Counted from the first letter of the stretch, positions 33,923 through 42,878 are shown. The stretch is 64,000 nt of DNA from Paenibacillus aestuarii (GCF_027789125.1 NZ_JAQFVF010000018.1:184301-248300), one strand, 5' to 3'. Notes: generated by a model not told the origin, from the sequence alone. Made by a program: numbers and translations.

Positions 33923-35210
33923 GCCTAATCAAATACAGGGCTATGTCGATTCCCCTGTTAAGCAGCAGCAATTATTTAAGCGCTCTTTATTGATTGTTGT
34001 CATTTCCCAGTTATTTGGCGGCGCAGGGCTTGCGGCTGGCGTGACCGTTGGCGCGCTGCTTGCCCAGGAGATGTTGGGCAACGAAAGCTTTGCAGGCGTT
34101 CCCGCAGCATTGTTAACTTTTGGTTCTGCGTTGGCTGCCTGGCAGATTGGACGCTTCTCACATCGTTATGGTCGCCGGCTCGGACTTTCTGCCGGATTTA
34201 TGGTTGGGGGCATTGGGGCCATCGGCATCATTTTTGCCGCCATTATGAACAATGTCATTCTATTGTTCGCTTCACTGCTTCTATACGGGGCAGGCACGGC
34301 AACAAACTTGCAAGCCCGATATGCGGGCACAGACTTAGCCCAGCCGAACCAACGAGCCAAAGCGATTAGCACGGCCATGGTTTCGACGACATTTGGCGCT
34401 GTTGCCGGCCCGAACCTGGTTAGTCCTATGGGGCAGTTGGCAACATCAATCGGAGTCCCGGCGCTTGCCGGTCCATTTATTTTGGGGGCGGCAGCTTTTA
34501 TTTTAGCGGGAGTTGTACTCTTTGTTTTCCTTCGGCCGGACCCTTTCTTTGTAGCAAAGGGAATCGTTCAAGCCCAAGCCGAGCAGAGACAGTCTGAAGC
34601 TGGTCAACCAGTTACATATAGAATGGACAACAGAGGCCTGGTCGTTGGCTCGACTGTCATGATTTTGACGCAAATTGTGATGGTCGCCATTATGACGATG
34701 ACCCCTATACACATGAAGCATCATGGACATAGCTTGAGTGAAGTCGGATTAGTTATCGGCATCCATATCGGCTGTATGTATTTCCCTTCACTCATTACGG
34801 GCATGCTTGTAGATAAGATCGGTCGTGCAACGATGTCGATCGCTTCGGGGGGTGTGCTGTTAGCTGCGGGTCTCGTCGCAGCATTAGCACCAGCTGATTC
34901 CATGGCGGTACTTGTTTTGGCACTTGGTCTATTGGGAATCGGGTGGAACTTAGGTTTGATCAGTGGAACTACGCTGATCGTCGATGCCACAGATCCGGCC
35001 ACCCGCGCCAAAACGCAAGGCACCATCGATGTGTTAATCGCCCTCGCAGGTGCTTCAGGAGGCGCGCTATCCGGCATGGTTGTCTCTCATTCCAGTTATG
35101 CGTTCCTATCGCTTTCAGGTGGCGGGCTCGCACTATTGCTCATTCCTGTTGTCATCTGGTCACGCCGAAAACGCCAGGTGGCAGGATTGGGCGTCAACAA
35201 CTCAGCTTAG
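33912..35210 (+). CDS. MFS transporter controlled by ArsR-rhodanese
   Basis: A 432-residue transporter with 12 membrane segments and a long central loop (about 200-235). Motif A-like GRFSHRYGRRLGLSAG and GKIGRATMS-type segments are seen. ATG 33912 sits inside the end of the regulator gene (11-base overlap), with AGGAGAGAGGTGG upstream, so both are one operon. The substrate is unknown; neighbours suggest an inhibitory compound sensed by the regulator. Confidence 0.85.
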   Translation: MKPEPNQIQGYVDSPVKQQQLFKRSLLIVVISQLFGGAGLAAGVTVGALLAQEMLGNESFAGVPAALLTFGSALAAWQIGRFSHRYGRRLGLSAGFMVGGIGAIGIIFAAIMNNVILLFASLLLYGAGTATNLQARYAGTDLAQPNQRAKAISTAMVSTTFGAVAGPNLVSPMGQLATSIGVPALAGPFILGAAAFILAGVVLFVFLRPDPFFVAKGIVQAQAEQRQSEAGQPVTYRMDNRGLVVGSTVMILTQIVMVAIMTMTPIHMKHHGHSLSEVGLVIGIHIGCMYFPSLITGMLVDKIGRATMSIASGGVLLAAGLVAALAPADSMAVLVLALGLLGIGWNLGLISGTTLIVDATDPATRAKTQGTIDVLIALAGASGGALSGMVVSHSSYAFLSLSGGGLALLLIPVVIWSRRKRQVAGLGVNNSA

Positions 35211-35226
35211 ACAAGGGAGCATAAAG

Positions 35227-35757
35227 ATGATAGAGAAAACAGCATTTGATCAAGTCTACGCCATGATGAAAGCCTCATTTCCTGAAATTGAACGGAGAAC
35301 GTATGCCGGACAGAAGGAGCTGTTATCGGATCCGCACTACCGTCTTATTACGGAAACGGATGACCATGGATCACTCATCGCGATTCTAGCCGTCTGGGAG
35401 TTCCCTTTGTTCCGTTTCGTGGAACACATTGCCGTCCATCCGTCCATTCGGGGAGGCGGTCTGGGCGGGAAATTAATGGCCGCGTATATTAACGAGTCTA
35501 CAAAGCCCGTGATCTTGGAAGTGGAGCCCCCGGAATCGGTGTTAGCTGAGCGGAGGATCAACTTTTATCAGCGATTGGGTTTTCAGCTTAATCCTTTCGA
35601 TTATTTGCAGCCGCCACTACAGAAAGGGCTGCCCGATTTGCCGCTCAAGATCATGAGCTACCCTGTGTCTCTGGAGGAAACGGAGTTTTCACTGTTTAAA
35701 GATATTTTGTACACCAACGTGTACAAGGTGATGCATAATTCCATTAGGATCGTTTAG
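35227..35757 (+). CDS. GNAT-family acetyltransferase
   Basis: A 176-residue N-acetyltransferase. The acetyl-CoA binding core is FVEHIAVHPSIRGGGLGGKLMAAYI (R-G-G-G-L-G type pyrophosphate loop), and RINFYQRLGFQLNPFDY is the typical C-terminal motif. AAGGGAGC precedes ATG 35227; the longer open frame runs through the MFS gene and is excluded. It follows the MFS gene by 16 bases and may belong to the same operon. The acceptor is unknown. Confidence 0.85.
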   Translation: MIEKTAFDQVYAMMKASFPEIERRTYAGQKELLSDPHYRLITETDDHGSLIAILAVWEFPLFRFVEHIAVHPSIRGGGLGGKLMAAYINESTKPVILEVEPPESVLAERRINFYQRLGFQLNPFDYLQPPLQKGLPDLPLKIMSYPVSLEETEFSLFKDILYTNVYKVMHNSIRIV

Positions 35758-35778
35758 AAAAATAAGGAGTGCTTATAA

Positions 35779-36618
35779 GTGAATAAAATTATCGTGATTA
35801 CCGGAGCTTCCTCAGGAATCGGACTCGCCACTGCCAATTTATTTGCTGACAACGGATGGACGGTGTATGCAGGCACCCGCCATGTCGAGCGGGATCAGGA
35901 GCTGCACGGCAGCCGCCCGAACCTCCATTTCCTGGAAATGGAAGTCACGCAGCCGGCGTCGTTGGAGAAAGCATTCGCTGCGATTGCGAACAAACATGAT
36001 CATATCGATGTGCTATTCGCTAATGCTGGATTTGGTTATTTGCGAACTTTGGAGCAAGCTGCATTTGAGGAAATTCAAGGCGTCTTTGACACGAACGTGT
36101 ATGGGGTGATGCATACGATTCGTGCAGGTCTCACGCTTCTGCGCAATGCCGAGGCAGGTCATCTGGTAGCTACAACAAGTGTTGGCGGGTTGGTCGGCCA
36201 GCCTTTAAACGAAATTTACTGTGCAAGCAAATTTGCCGTTGAAGGTTTGTTAGAGAGCTTAGCGACGTATTATAAGCCGACTTTCAACATCGATGTGACT
36301 TTGCTCGAACCTGGTGCCATCGCCACAAACTTCACCAGCACCGTGCTGTCGCATGTGGAACAAACCGGCGGCATCCGAGAGGATGCATATAAGCCGGTTT
36401 TTGAAAATTATATCAGTACATTTTCCAAGCGAAATTCCGTTCCACAAACGTCGGAGTCTGTCGCCGAAGTGATGCTGGAGCTCGTGAACATGGAGACGAA
36501 ACCGCTGCGCATTCGCACATCGGAACAGGCGGAAGCTTTCGTGCGCTACAAAGTGCAGCAGGATCCGTCGGGACTTGAGGGCATGTTGAACACACGCAGA
36601 CTACAGTTGAATATGTAA
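35779..36618 (+). CDS. Short-chain dehydrogenase/reductase (SDR)
   Basis: A 279-residue classical SDR: nucleotide loop ITGASSGIG at 6-14, NAG motif (FANAG), catalytic Ser in TTSVGG, and Tyr/Lys in YCASKFAVEG. GTG 35779 has AAGGAGTG upstream. It is 21 bases after the GNAT gene and may be the last member of the regulator-MFS-GNAT-SDR operon. The substrate is not evident. Confidence 0.85.
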   Translation: MNKIIVITGASSGIGLATANLFADNGWTVYAGTRHVERDQELHGSRPNLHFLEMEVTQPASLEKAFAAIANKHDHIDVLFANAGFGYLRTLEQAAFEEIQGVFDTNVYGVMHTIRAGLTLLRNAEAGHLVATTSVGGLVGQPLNEIYCASKFAVEGLLESLATYYKPTFNIDVTLLEPGAIATNFTSTVLSHVEQTGGIREDAYKPVFENYISTFSKRNSVPQTSESVAEVMLELVNMETKPLRIRTSEQAEAFVRYKVQQDPSGLEGMLNTRRLQLNM

Positions 36619-36637
36619 AAGGAAGCTTAGATCAGGA

Positions 36638-36666
36638 TAAAGCGGAAGCGTGACTTCCGCTTTTTG
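36638..36666 (+). terminator. Terminator after the SDR gene
   Basis: AAAGCGGAAG and CTTCCGCTTT with a five-base loop and a T-run. Confidence 0.9.
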
Positions 36667-36767
36667 GCGTCCGTTCCAATTTAGCCTGACATATGGATCT
36701 GCTTCATTAAGATTTGGTTAAAGCGGAGGAATTGCGCTTCATTTGTAGAAAATTCATCAAACGCTTG

Positions 36768-37346
36768 TTATTGGCCTTTCAAAATCTCCTCAATTCTCTT
36801 TTCCGGCATGACCCAGATTGCAGCAACGAGGACGAAAAAGAAACCGGATACCCACGGACTCGCATATGCGGTTAAGATGGCGATTAGATAGAGGAAAGGA
36901 GATAGTTTTGCTTTCCAGTCGTTGTTCATCGTCTTATAGAAAGAGGAATCGTCGGGGTGTTGCTTGACGATCGCGAGTTGCAGCAGCCAGTAGGACGTTG
37001 CGGCAAGCAAAAGTATAATGCCGTATAGTGCTGTCGGCGCAGGTGCGAAATTGCTTTCCCCCATCCAGGCTGTCGTGAATGGGATAAGCGATAGCCAGAA
37101 CAGCAAGATTAAGTTCAGCCACATGAGTTGTCCGTTCATATGGCGAACCATGTGCAGCAGATGGTGATGATTGTTCCAATAGATTCCGACATAAATGAAG
37201 CTGAAGATGTAGCTGATAATTTTGGGACCTAGTGGAAGTAACGCTTGCCAGCTGTGGTCTTCCGGTACCTTGAATTCCAGTACCATGATCGTAATAATAA
37301 TCGCAAGCACACCGTCGCTGAACGCTTCCATCCGGTTCGCTTTCAT
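36768..37346 (-). CDS. TMEM175-family potassium channel-like protein
   Basis: A 192-residue protein with six membrane segments. The family mark RxxxFSD is present at the start (RMEAFSDGVLAI), as is the IYWNNHHHLLH segment of helix 3. Bacterial TMEM175 proteins form tetrameric potassium channels with a single six-helix repeat. AAAGGTGAT on the minus strand favours ATG 37346 over GTG 37358. It stands alone. Confidence 0.85.
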   Translation of the reverse strand: MKANRMEAFSDGVLAIIITIMVLEFKVPEDHSWQALLPLGPKIISYIFSFIYVGIYWNNHHHLLHMVRHMNGQLMWLNLILLFWLSLIPFTTAWMGESNFAPAPTALYGIILLLAATSYWLLQLAIVKQHPDDSSFYKTMNNDWKAKLSPFLYLIAILTAYASPWVSGFFFVLVAAIWVMPEKRIEEILKGQ

Positions 37347-37453
37347 TCGGGAGATCACCTTTTTCTCGCTTTACGCGTAATTTGTATCTCATTTAGTTCT
37401 GTAATTTTCTATGATTTCCTTCATCATGTCAGATTAAAAAGAGGCGTTTTGGA

Positions 37454-37820
37454 ATGTTAGATACAATGATAAGGACCATTCAGGTATCCGATTATGAGGA
37501 AATATATTTGTTAAATCTGGACTTTAACCCGAATTTACATGTTTTTTCAGTTGAACAGGTAAAAAAGAAGATTGAACAAATCACAACGCAGACGAAGATG
37601 TCATCTTTGTTTGTGAATGCAAGAACGAAGTCATCGGGTACATACATGGCAGCCCTTATGAGCTGCTATTTTCGGAGTCTTTGGTAAATGTTGAAGCCGA
37701 GCGGGGAGCCAGACATGAATAGCATGCCATTTGCTGACATAGTTGTTTGGAAAATCATGTCGGGCACGAGCACTCGTAGGATACAAACATAAACTCAATA
37801 TTAACGGAAGAAGCTTTCGT
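37454..37820 (+). pseudogene. Frameshifted GNAT acetyltransferase remnant
   Basis: The frame from ATG 37454 begins like a GNAT protein (MIRTIQVSDYEEIYLLNLDF, VEQVKKKIEQI). Near 37585 the coding sense moves to another frame, which reads DVIFVCECKNEVIGYIHGS, the next GNAT strand pair, and ends after VNVEAERGARHE. A piece like GYKHKLNI near 37775 resembles the family's C-terminus. The acetyl-CoA loop is missing, so the gene is dead. Confidence 0.6.
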
Positions 37821-37848
37821 GCAATCGCGCGAAGGCTTTTTTTTACAG
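37806..37848 (+). terminator. Terminator downstream of the GNAT remnant
   Basis: GAAGCTTTCG pairs imperfectly with CGCGAAGGCTT around about ten bases, then eight T. Confidence 0.7.
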
Positions 37849-37916
37849 CAGTCCCGATCATGCCGAACTGCAGACGTGTACCCGCGTGGAAATCGAGTTG
37901 CAGTTTAAAAATGTTA

Positions 37917-37968
37917 TTGACAGGACACCAAACGGTGTCATATAATTAATATGTCACCGAATGGTGTC
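37917..37968 (+). promoter_or_regulatory. Promoter with two ArsR-type operators
   Basis: TTGACA (37917-37922) and TATAAT (37941-37946) have an 18-base spacer. GACACC-AAAC-GGTGTC (37924-37939) fills the spacer; a second copy, GTCACC-GAAT-GGTGTC (37953-37968), lies just downstream, 29 bases from the first. Two sites around the promoter suggest tight autorepression by the ArsR protein. Confidence 0.75.
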
Positions 37969-38006
37969 CAATTATTGAATCAACAAAATATGTAGGAGAG
38001 GGTGTT

Positions 38007-38342
38007 GTGAACGAGAACAACAAGTTGCGGGATGTATTTGATGCGATTGCAGATCCAACGAGGCGGAGATTGATTCGACTGTTAGCTGAAGCCGAGTCAG
38101 GGGAAATTCCGCTGCATGAGTTGACATCACAGTTTGACATGGGGCGTACGGCGATATCCAAACATTTGGTCATACTGAAAGAAGCCGGACTGGTCCTGGA
38201 CCGCAAAGTCGGCAGAGAAACCCGATACAGGCTAAACGCCGCACCACTCCGAGAGATTCAAGATTGGGTGGCTTTCTATAGCAAATTTTGGCGTACGAAT
38301 CTATTGCGCTTGAACCAATTATTAGAGGAGGAAGACATATGA
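38007..38342 (+). CDS. ArsR-family regulator paired with SRPBCC protein
   Basis: A 111-residue winged-HTH repressor (FDAIADPTRRRLIRLLAEAE, FDMGRTAISKHLVILKEAGLVLDRKVGRETRYRLN). It lacks the Cys motif of metal sensors. GTG 38007 is preceded by AGGAGAGG. It overlaps the SRPBCC gene by four bases (ATGA). This ArsR-SRPBCC pair is common in Bacillales and is probably autorepressed through the two GACACC-N4-GGTGTC sites. Confidence 0.9.
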   Translation: MNENNKLRDVFDAIADPTRRRLIRLLAEAESGEIPLHELTSQFDMGRTAISKHLVILKEAGLVLDRKVGRETRYRLNAAPLREIQDWVAFYSKFWRTNLLRLNQLLEEEDI

Positions 38343-38737
38343 GTCTAACATTATCTTTGGATTTTCAGTATACATCGTCGATCGAGAAGGTTTGGTCCGC
38401 TTTAACCGAATCCGGCAAACTTGCCCAATGGGTGATGGACAACGATTTTAAGCCTGTTGAAGGCCATCAGTTTCAGTTCCGCACACAGCCGACCGAATGG
38501 TGGGATGGCGTCATTACCGGGGAAGTGCTCGTTGTGGATGCGCCAACCCGTTTGTCCTATACATGGGCGAGCGGCGGGGAGAAGCACACCGTCACTTGGA
38601 CGCTGGAAGCAATAGCGGACGGCAAGGTAAACCTTCACCTGGAACAAGTTGGGTTTTCCAATGCACAAGGCGTGCAGGGTGCTAAGTATGGCTGGAGCAA
38701 ATGGTGCGGCGAGCTTGAAAAGTTGTTGGCCCAATAA
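38339..38737 (+). CDS. SRPBCC (AHSA1-like) ligand-binding protein
   Basis: A 132-residue Bet v1-like protein: FQYTSSIEKVWSALTESGKLAQWVM at the start, TEWWDGVITGEV in the middle, and a C-terminal helix with YGWSKWCGELEKLL. ATG 38339 overlaps the regulator stop and has GAGGAGG upstream. Partner and ligand are unknown. Confidence 0.85.
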   Translation: MSLTLSLDFQYTSSIEKVWSALTESGKLAQWVMDNDFKPVEGHQFQFRTQPTEWWDGVITGEVLVVDAPTRLSYTWASGGEKHTVTWTLEAIADGKVNLHLEQVGFSNAQGVQGAKYGWSKWCGELEKLLAQ

Positions 38738-38752
38738 TTTCATATTCATGAA

Positions 38753-38785
38753 CCGGCTGCAGATCGTTTGCAGCCGTTTTTTGTC
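38753..38785 (+). terminator. Terminator after the ArsR-SRPBCC pair
   Basis: CGGCTGC and GCAGCCG around nine bases, then TTTTTT. Confidence 0.85.
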
Positions 38786-38848
38786 AGTTCCCCTATGAAT
38801 GGTACAATATAGATAGAAGTGATAAATGAGAGTGGAAGGATGTTATAC

Positions 38849-40999
38849 ATGAGTGAGTCTAACCAGGAGTTTATCGTCATCTCGGGGGCGAGGGAGAACA
38901 ATCTCAAGAACGTGTCCTTGCGGATTCCCAAGCGAAAGATCACGATTTTCACCGGGGTATCGGGATCCGGCAAGTCATCGATCGTCTTCGATACGATTGC
39001 GGCAGAGTCTACGCGATTGCTGAATGAGAATTTCAGCATGTTCGTGCGCAATTTCCTGCCCCGCTATCCGCAGCCGGATACGGACGCAATTGAGAACCTG
39101 AGCATGGCTGTCATTGTGGATCAGAAACGGTTAGGCGGCGGATCCCATTCCACGATGGGCACGATTACCGATATTTCTCCGATTCTCCGGTTGCTCTTCT
39201 CCCGAGTCGGACAGCCGTATGTGGGACCCGCGCACATGTTCTCCTTCAATGATCCGCAAGGCATGTGCCCCGAGTGCAGCGGGATCGGCCGCAAGTTAGG
39301 CGTCGACATGAGCAAGGCGCTGGACTTATCTAAGTCGTTGAATGAAGGGGCCATCCTGCTGCCGGACTATGCGGTGAACAGCATGGATTGGAATATCATT
39401 GTGCAGTCAGGTTCTTTTGATCCGGATAAGAAGCTGAGCGATTATCCGTATGAGGAATTGGCGTACCTTTTATACAGCAAGGCAAGGAAAGTAGAGATGC
39501 AGTTCGGCGGCAAGGCGATCAACATTACAGTGGAAGGTGTTATCGAGAAGTTCACCAACAAGTACATCAAGCGGGATGTGAAAACGATGTCCGAGCGCAC
39601 CCAAAGGGCGGTTGCGCCGTATATCACTGAGGGGCCGTGCTCCAGCTGCCACGGCGCGAGGCTGAGCCAAGCTGCGCTCAATTGCCGGATCAACGGGCTC
39701 AACATTGCGGATATGTCCTCGATGGAAGTCGGCCGGCTCATCCGTGTCATCCACGAGGTGGACGCCGTGAACGCCGCACCGGTGATCAAATCGCTGACCG
39801 AGCGGTTGCAGCATCTGGTGGATGTCACTTATATTTTTGATGAGCCCAGCGTTGGACTGCACCCCCGTGATGTGCACCGGTTAAATGGGCTGCTGCAGAA
39901 GCTGCGCGACAAAGGCAATACGGTGATCGTCGTCGAACATGATCCCGATGTGATCAAGGTCGCGGACCACATCGTCGATGTCGGGCCGCATGCCGGCAGC
40001 CACGGTGGTACGATCGTGTATGAAGGCAGCTTCCAGGGCCTGCTGGAATCAGGTACACTGACAGGTACCCATATGAAACGGCCGCTTCAGCTGAAGCAAG
40101 CATGCCGACAGCCATCTGGCAAGCTGTCCATCCACAATGCGACACTGCACAATTTGCATAATGTGAGTGTCGACCTTCCAACCGGCGTGCTGACCGTTGT
40201 GACGGGTGTCGCCGGCTCGGGCAAGAGTACGCTGATCAACGATGTATTCCTCAGCGCGCATCCGGATGCGATTGTCATCGACCAATCGGCGGTGGGTGTG
40301 TCCACGCGCTCGAATCCCGCGACCTATACGGGAATTATGGATGATGTGCGCAAGGCGTTTGCTTCTGCCAACAAGGTGAATCAAGGCTTGTTCAGCTTCA
40401 ATTCCAAAGGAGCGTGTGAGAACTGCCAAGGGCTGGGGGTTGTATACACGGACTTGGCCTTCCTCGAAAGCGTCAAGCTGCCCTGCGAAGTGTGTGGAGG
40501 CAAACGGTTCAAGGAAGAAGTACTCGCGTACAAGTTAAACGGCAAAAATATTGCAGAAGTGCTGGAGATGACGGTCGAGCAGGCTTTGGAATTTTTTCAG
40601 CTCAAAGAAGTTGTGCGCAAGCTGCAGGCAATGAGCGATGTAGGGCTGAACTATGTTACACTCGGCCAGCCGCTCTCGACGCTCTCAGGCGGAGAATGCC
40701 AACGCATCAAGCTGGCAAGCGAACTGCATAAGAATGGCAGCATTTATGTGATGGATGAGCCTACGACAGGCCTTCACATGTCAGACATCGGGCACCTGCT
40801 GGAGATCATGAATCGTCTCGTGAACGCCGGCAATACGGTCATTGTCATTGAGCACAATCTCGATGTGATCAGCCAAGCGGATTGGATCATCGATATGGGC
40901 CCGGATGGAGGCAGCAATGGCGGACAAGTGGTGTTCGAAGGGACACCGATGGAGATCATCCAAGCGCAGCAGTCGATAACGGGAAGTTACTTGAGGTAA
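38849..40999 (+). CDS. UvrA-like ABC ATPase with shortened first half
   Basis: A 716-residue protein related to UvrA but without the UvrB-binding and insertion domains of full UvrA; such short UvrA-like proteins occur beside drug-resistance genes. Half 1 has Walker A GVSGSGKSS, a CxxC finger (CPECSGIG) and Walker B YIFDEPSVGLHPRD, yet the segment between HLVD and VTYIFDE that normally carries LSGGES is absent. Half 2 is complete: GVAGSGKST, CENCQGLG, CEVCGGKRF, LSTLSGGECQRIKLASEL, VMDEPTTGLH. GGAAGG precedes ATG 38849. DNA binding or ribosome-unrelated drug protection are possible roles. Confidence 0.85.
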   Translation: MSESNQEFIVISGARENNLKNVSLRIPKRKITIFTGVSGSGKSSIVFDTIAAESTRLLNENFSMFVRNFLPRYPQPDTDAIENLSMAVIVDQKRLGGGSHSTMGTITDISPILRLLFSRVGQPYVGPAHMFSFNDPQGMCPECSGIGRKLGVDMSKALDLSKSLNEGAILLPDYAVNSMDWNIIVQSGSFDPDKKLSDYPYEELAYLLYSKARKVEMQFGGKAINITVEGVIEKFTNKYIKRDVKTMSERTQRAVAPYITEGPCSSCHGARLSQAALNCRINGLNIADMSSMEVGRLIRVIHEVDAVNAAPVIKSLTERLQHLVDVTYIFDEPSVGLHPRDVHRLNGLLQKLRDKGNTVIVVEHDPDVIKVADHIVDVGPHAGSHGGTIVYEGSFQGLLESGTLTGTHMKRPLQLKQACRQPSGKLSIHNATLHNLHNVSVDLPTGVLTVVTGVAGSGKSTLINDVFLSAHPDAIVIDQSAVGVSTRSNPATYTGIMDDVRKAFASANKVNQGLFSFNSKGACENCQGLGVVYTDLAFLESVKLPCEVCGGKRFKEEVLAYKLNGKNIAEVLEMTVEQALEFFQLKEVVRKLQAMSDVGLNYVTLGQPLSTLSGGECQRIKLASELHKNGSIYVMDEPTTGLHMSDIGHLLEIMNRLVNAGNTVIVIEHNLDVISQADWIIDMGPDGGSNGGQVVFEGTPMEIIQAQQSITGSYLR

Positions 41000-41007
41000 G
41001 TAAATAA

Positions 41008-41040
41008 CGGAGCAACGCTTCAGGCGTGCTCCTTTTTTAT
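41008..41040 (+). terminator. Terminator after the UvrA-like gene
   Basis: GGAGCAACGC and GGCGTGCTCC pair with one bulge, then TTTTTT. Confidence 0.8.
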
Positions 41041-41164
41041 TTTATGAAAAGTGTCGAATTGTGAAGAATGAACTGAAAGTCCTGCAACAAACAAAAGGCA
41101 CCTCACGTCCATGACTAGGAATAGCTATATAGAATAGAAGAAATGAATAGGAGATCGACATTCA

Positions 41165-41749
41165 ATGGCAAGACCAAGAGAGTTTGAGCAAGAATCTGCA
41201 CTTGGCAAGGCGATGGAGCTGTTCTGGACGCAAGGATATGAACGAACATCCATTCAAGACCTAGTTGAACATACAGGTGTACATAGAGGGAGTTTATACG
41301 ATACGTTCGGGGACAAAAATCAATTGTTTCTTTCTTGCTTGGACCGCTATCGTGATTTAATGAAAGAACATGCTTTTAGCGTGCTTGAGGAGCCTGGCGA
41401 ACCGAAAGAAGTGCTGCAGCGCTATTTTATGAGACTAATTGAAATCGCAACCTATGAGAAAACAGGCCGCCGAGGCTGCTTAATCGCCAATACGGCGATG
41501 GAACTCGGGACCTCGGACCCCATGATTGCGTTTCGCGTGGAGGCTTATACGCTGGATATGGAGATCATGTATTCCAAATTTCTGATGCGCGCCCAACAAC
41601 AAGGCAGTTTAAAGTCGAAGCACAATGTTCGCGAGCTGGCGCGATTTCTTTTGAGTACGAGAAATGGACTGTATGTGCTTGCCAAGTCAGCAACAGACCG
41701 CAAAATTCTAGAAGACGCGGCTAAGGTTGCGATGTCTATCATGAATTAA
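41165..41749 (+). CDS. TetR-family regulator
   Basis: A 194-residue TetR protein beginning MARPREF with HTH at about 8-55 (ALGKAMELFWTQGYERTSIQDLVEHTGVHRGSLYDTFGDKNQLF) and an AcrR-like C-terminal domain containing the family segment GRRGCLIANTAMEL. AGGAG lies 11 bases before ATG 41165. No target gene is adjacent: UvrA-like ends upstream and the Ger genes converge. Its target is unknown. Confidence 0.85.
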   Translation: MARPREFEQESALGKAMELFWTQGYERTSIQDLVEHTGVHRGSLYDTFGDKNQLFLSCLDRYRDLMKEHAFSVLEEPGEPKEVLQRYFMRLIEIATYEKTGRRGCLIANTAMELGTSDPMIAFRVEAYTLDMEIMYSKFLMRAQQQGSLKSKHNVRELARFLLSTRNGLYVLAKSATDRKILEDAAKVAMSIMN

Positions 41750-41753
41750 GACT

Positions 41754-41797
41754 AATCGTTCTTAAATCATGCAGATCGTTTAAGAACGATTGTTCAT
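41754..41797. repeat. 13-bp inverted repeat plus 19-bp motif (copy 1)
   Basis: AATCGTTCTTAAA (41754-41766) and TTTAAGAACGATT (41779-41791) form a perfect inverted repeat with a 12-base loop. The right part belongs to the 19-base element TTTAAGAACGATTGTTCAT (41779-41797), which recurs with one change at 45676. The inverted repeat has no T-run, so a simple terminator is unlikely. Confidence 0.6.
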
Positions 41798-41807
41798 TGA
41801 AGTAAAC

Positions 41808-42878
41808 TCAATTTTTCGTAAGATTGCCACTGTTGGTAATGATACATCCGATCGTCAGTTCCGTTTCCAATTTGGGATAATACGTTTCTCGCCAATTCGG
41901 CAGCTGATCGAAAGGAAGCTTGCTTTTGAAATGCTGCCCCGTGCCCAACGCATCGGAACCGAAGGTCTTTAGCTTGGAAAAGAGCTCCTCATATCGTTTC
42001 TTTAACGCTTGAGAAAAGGCTTCCTCAATCTGCTCTTCATTATACGTCCCGTTATTTTCAATAAGATGCAGGGAAAGTTTCATATTCATGCGCAGCACGG
42101 GATGATCATTCCGCCAAGCGGAACGGATCTTATTCTCGCAATCGACAATGGCGACGCTCGCCTGATTCGTAACTTGCACGACAGATCCTTGAAACAACTC
42201 CTCGTACAAATTAATCAATAGCGATTGCTCTTTATTGATCTCTCCCTTCATTTTCCCTTTGGCCATCACGGCCGCCCCCATAAATTCCAGCATCGTTGAT
42301 TTACCTGAACGCAGGATCGGTATCGTAACATCTTCCGTGTCCGAGTGGATCGTACCGAACGTTTTCCACACGTAGGCTAAATTAATTTCTGGGCTCCAGC
42401 CTGCATTTTTATTGAAAAAATTGAGCAGCGCACTCCCGCCGTCGGTTTGGATCACACGTCCGGTATGCCTTAGAAACGCGCTTATATCCTCTGAAGTAAT
42501 GGCTACAAGCGCTTTGGTCGGTATTTGTTGGCTTCTCATAATGTAAGCGATCGCTTCTTGGATCCCGTCTTCCGCAAGCTTTCGATCAATGACGATGAGC
42601 TGCACATGCATAAAGTCAATCCCCGCTTCAATGTCCGTATCGATTTCAGTGAGTGCTTTACTAACCGTGTCGGCCTCCTTGTAATACACTTTGGAAGATA
42701 ATCCCTGTCTCTCGGGATACGGAATTTGAATATGAATTCGAAATCTAGCGTTCTCCCCGTAGGAGATGCCCATAACGATCGGCAGAACCCGGTGATTGAC
42801 ATCCTTGATATCCCAGCAGCCGGTTAACAAGACAGCACATAGGAATAGGAGAGCTCCGATACGAAGCTTACGCACCAT
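41808..42878 (-). CDS. Ger(x)C-family spore germination lipoprotein
   Basis: A 356-residue lipoprotein. The signal has a lipobox LLTGC with the modified Cys at about 21, followed by WDIKDVNHRVLPIVMGISY, the typical start of GerAC/GerBC proteins. It would be anchored on the inner spore membrane and belong to a germinant receptor. ATG 42878 lies within the end of the gerB-type gene (11-base overlap) with AAGAAGG upstream. No GerA-type subunit gene is near. Confidence 0.9.
   Translation of the reverse strand: MVRKLRIGALLFLCAVLLTGCWDIKDVNHRVLPIVMGISYGENARFRIHIQIPYPERQGLSSKVYYKEADTVSKALTEIDTDIEAGIDFMHVQLIVIDRKLAEDGIQEAIAYIMRSQQIPTKALVAITSEDISAFLRHTGRVIQTDGGSALLNFFNKNAGWSPEINLAYVWKTFGTIHSDTEDVTIPILRSGKSTMLEFMGAAVMAKGKMKGEINKEQSLLINLYEELFQGSVVQVTNQASVAIVDCENKIRSAWRNDHPVLRMNMKLSLHLIENNGTYNEEQIEEAFSQALKKRYEELFSKLKTFGSDALGTGQHFKSKLPFDQLPNWRETYYPKLETELTIGCIITNSGNLTKN

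Noticed and set aside
35050..35226. Upstream extension of the GNAT frame
   Set aside because: It runs inside the end of the MFS gene in another frame; ATG 35227 with AAGGGAGC is the real start.
37631..37949. Small frames in the gap behind the GNAT remnant
   Set aside because: They cross a terminator hairpin and have no ribosome site.
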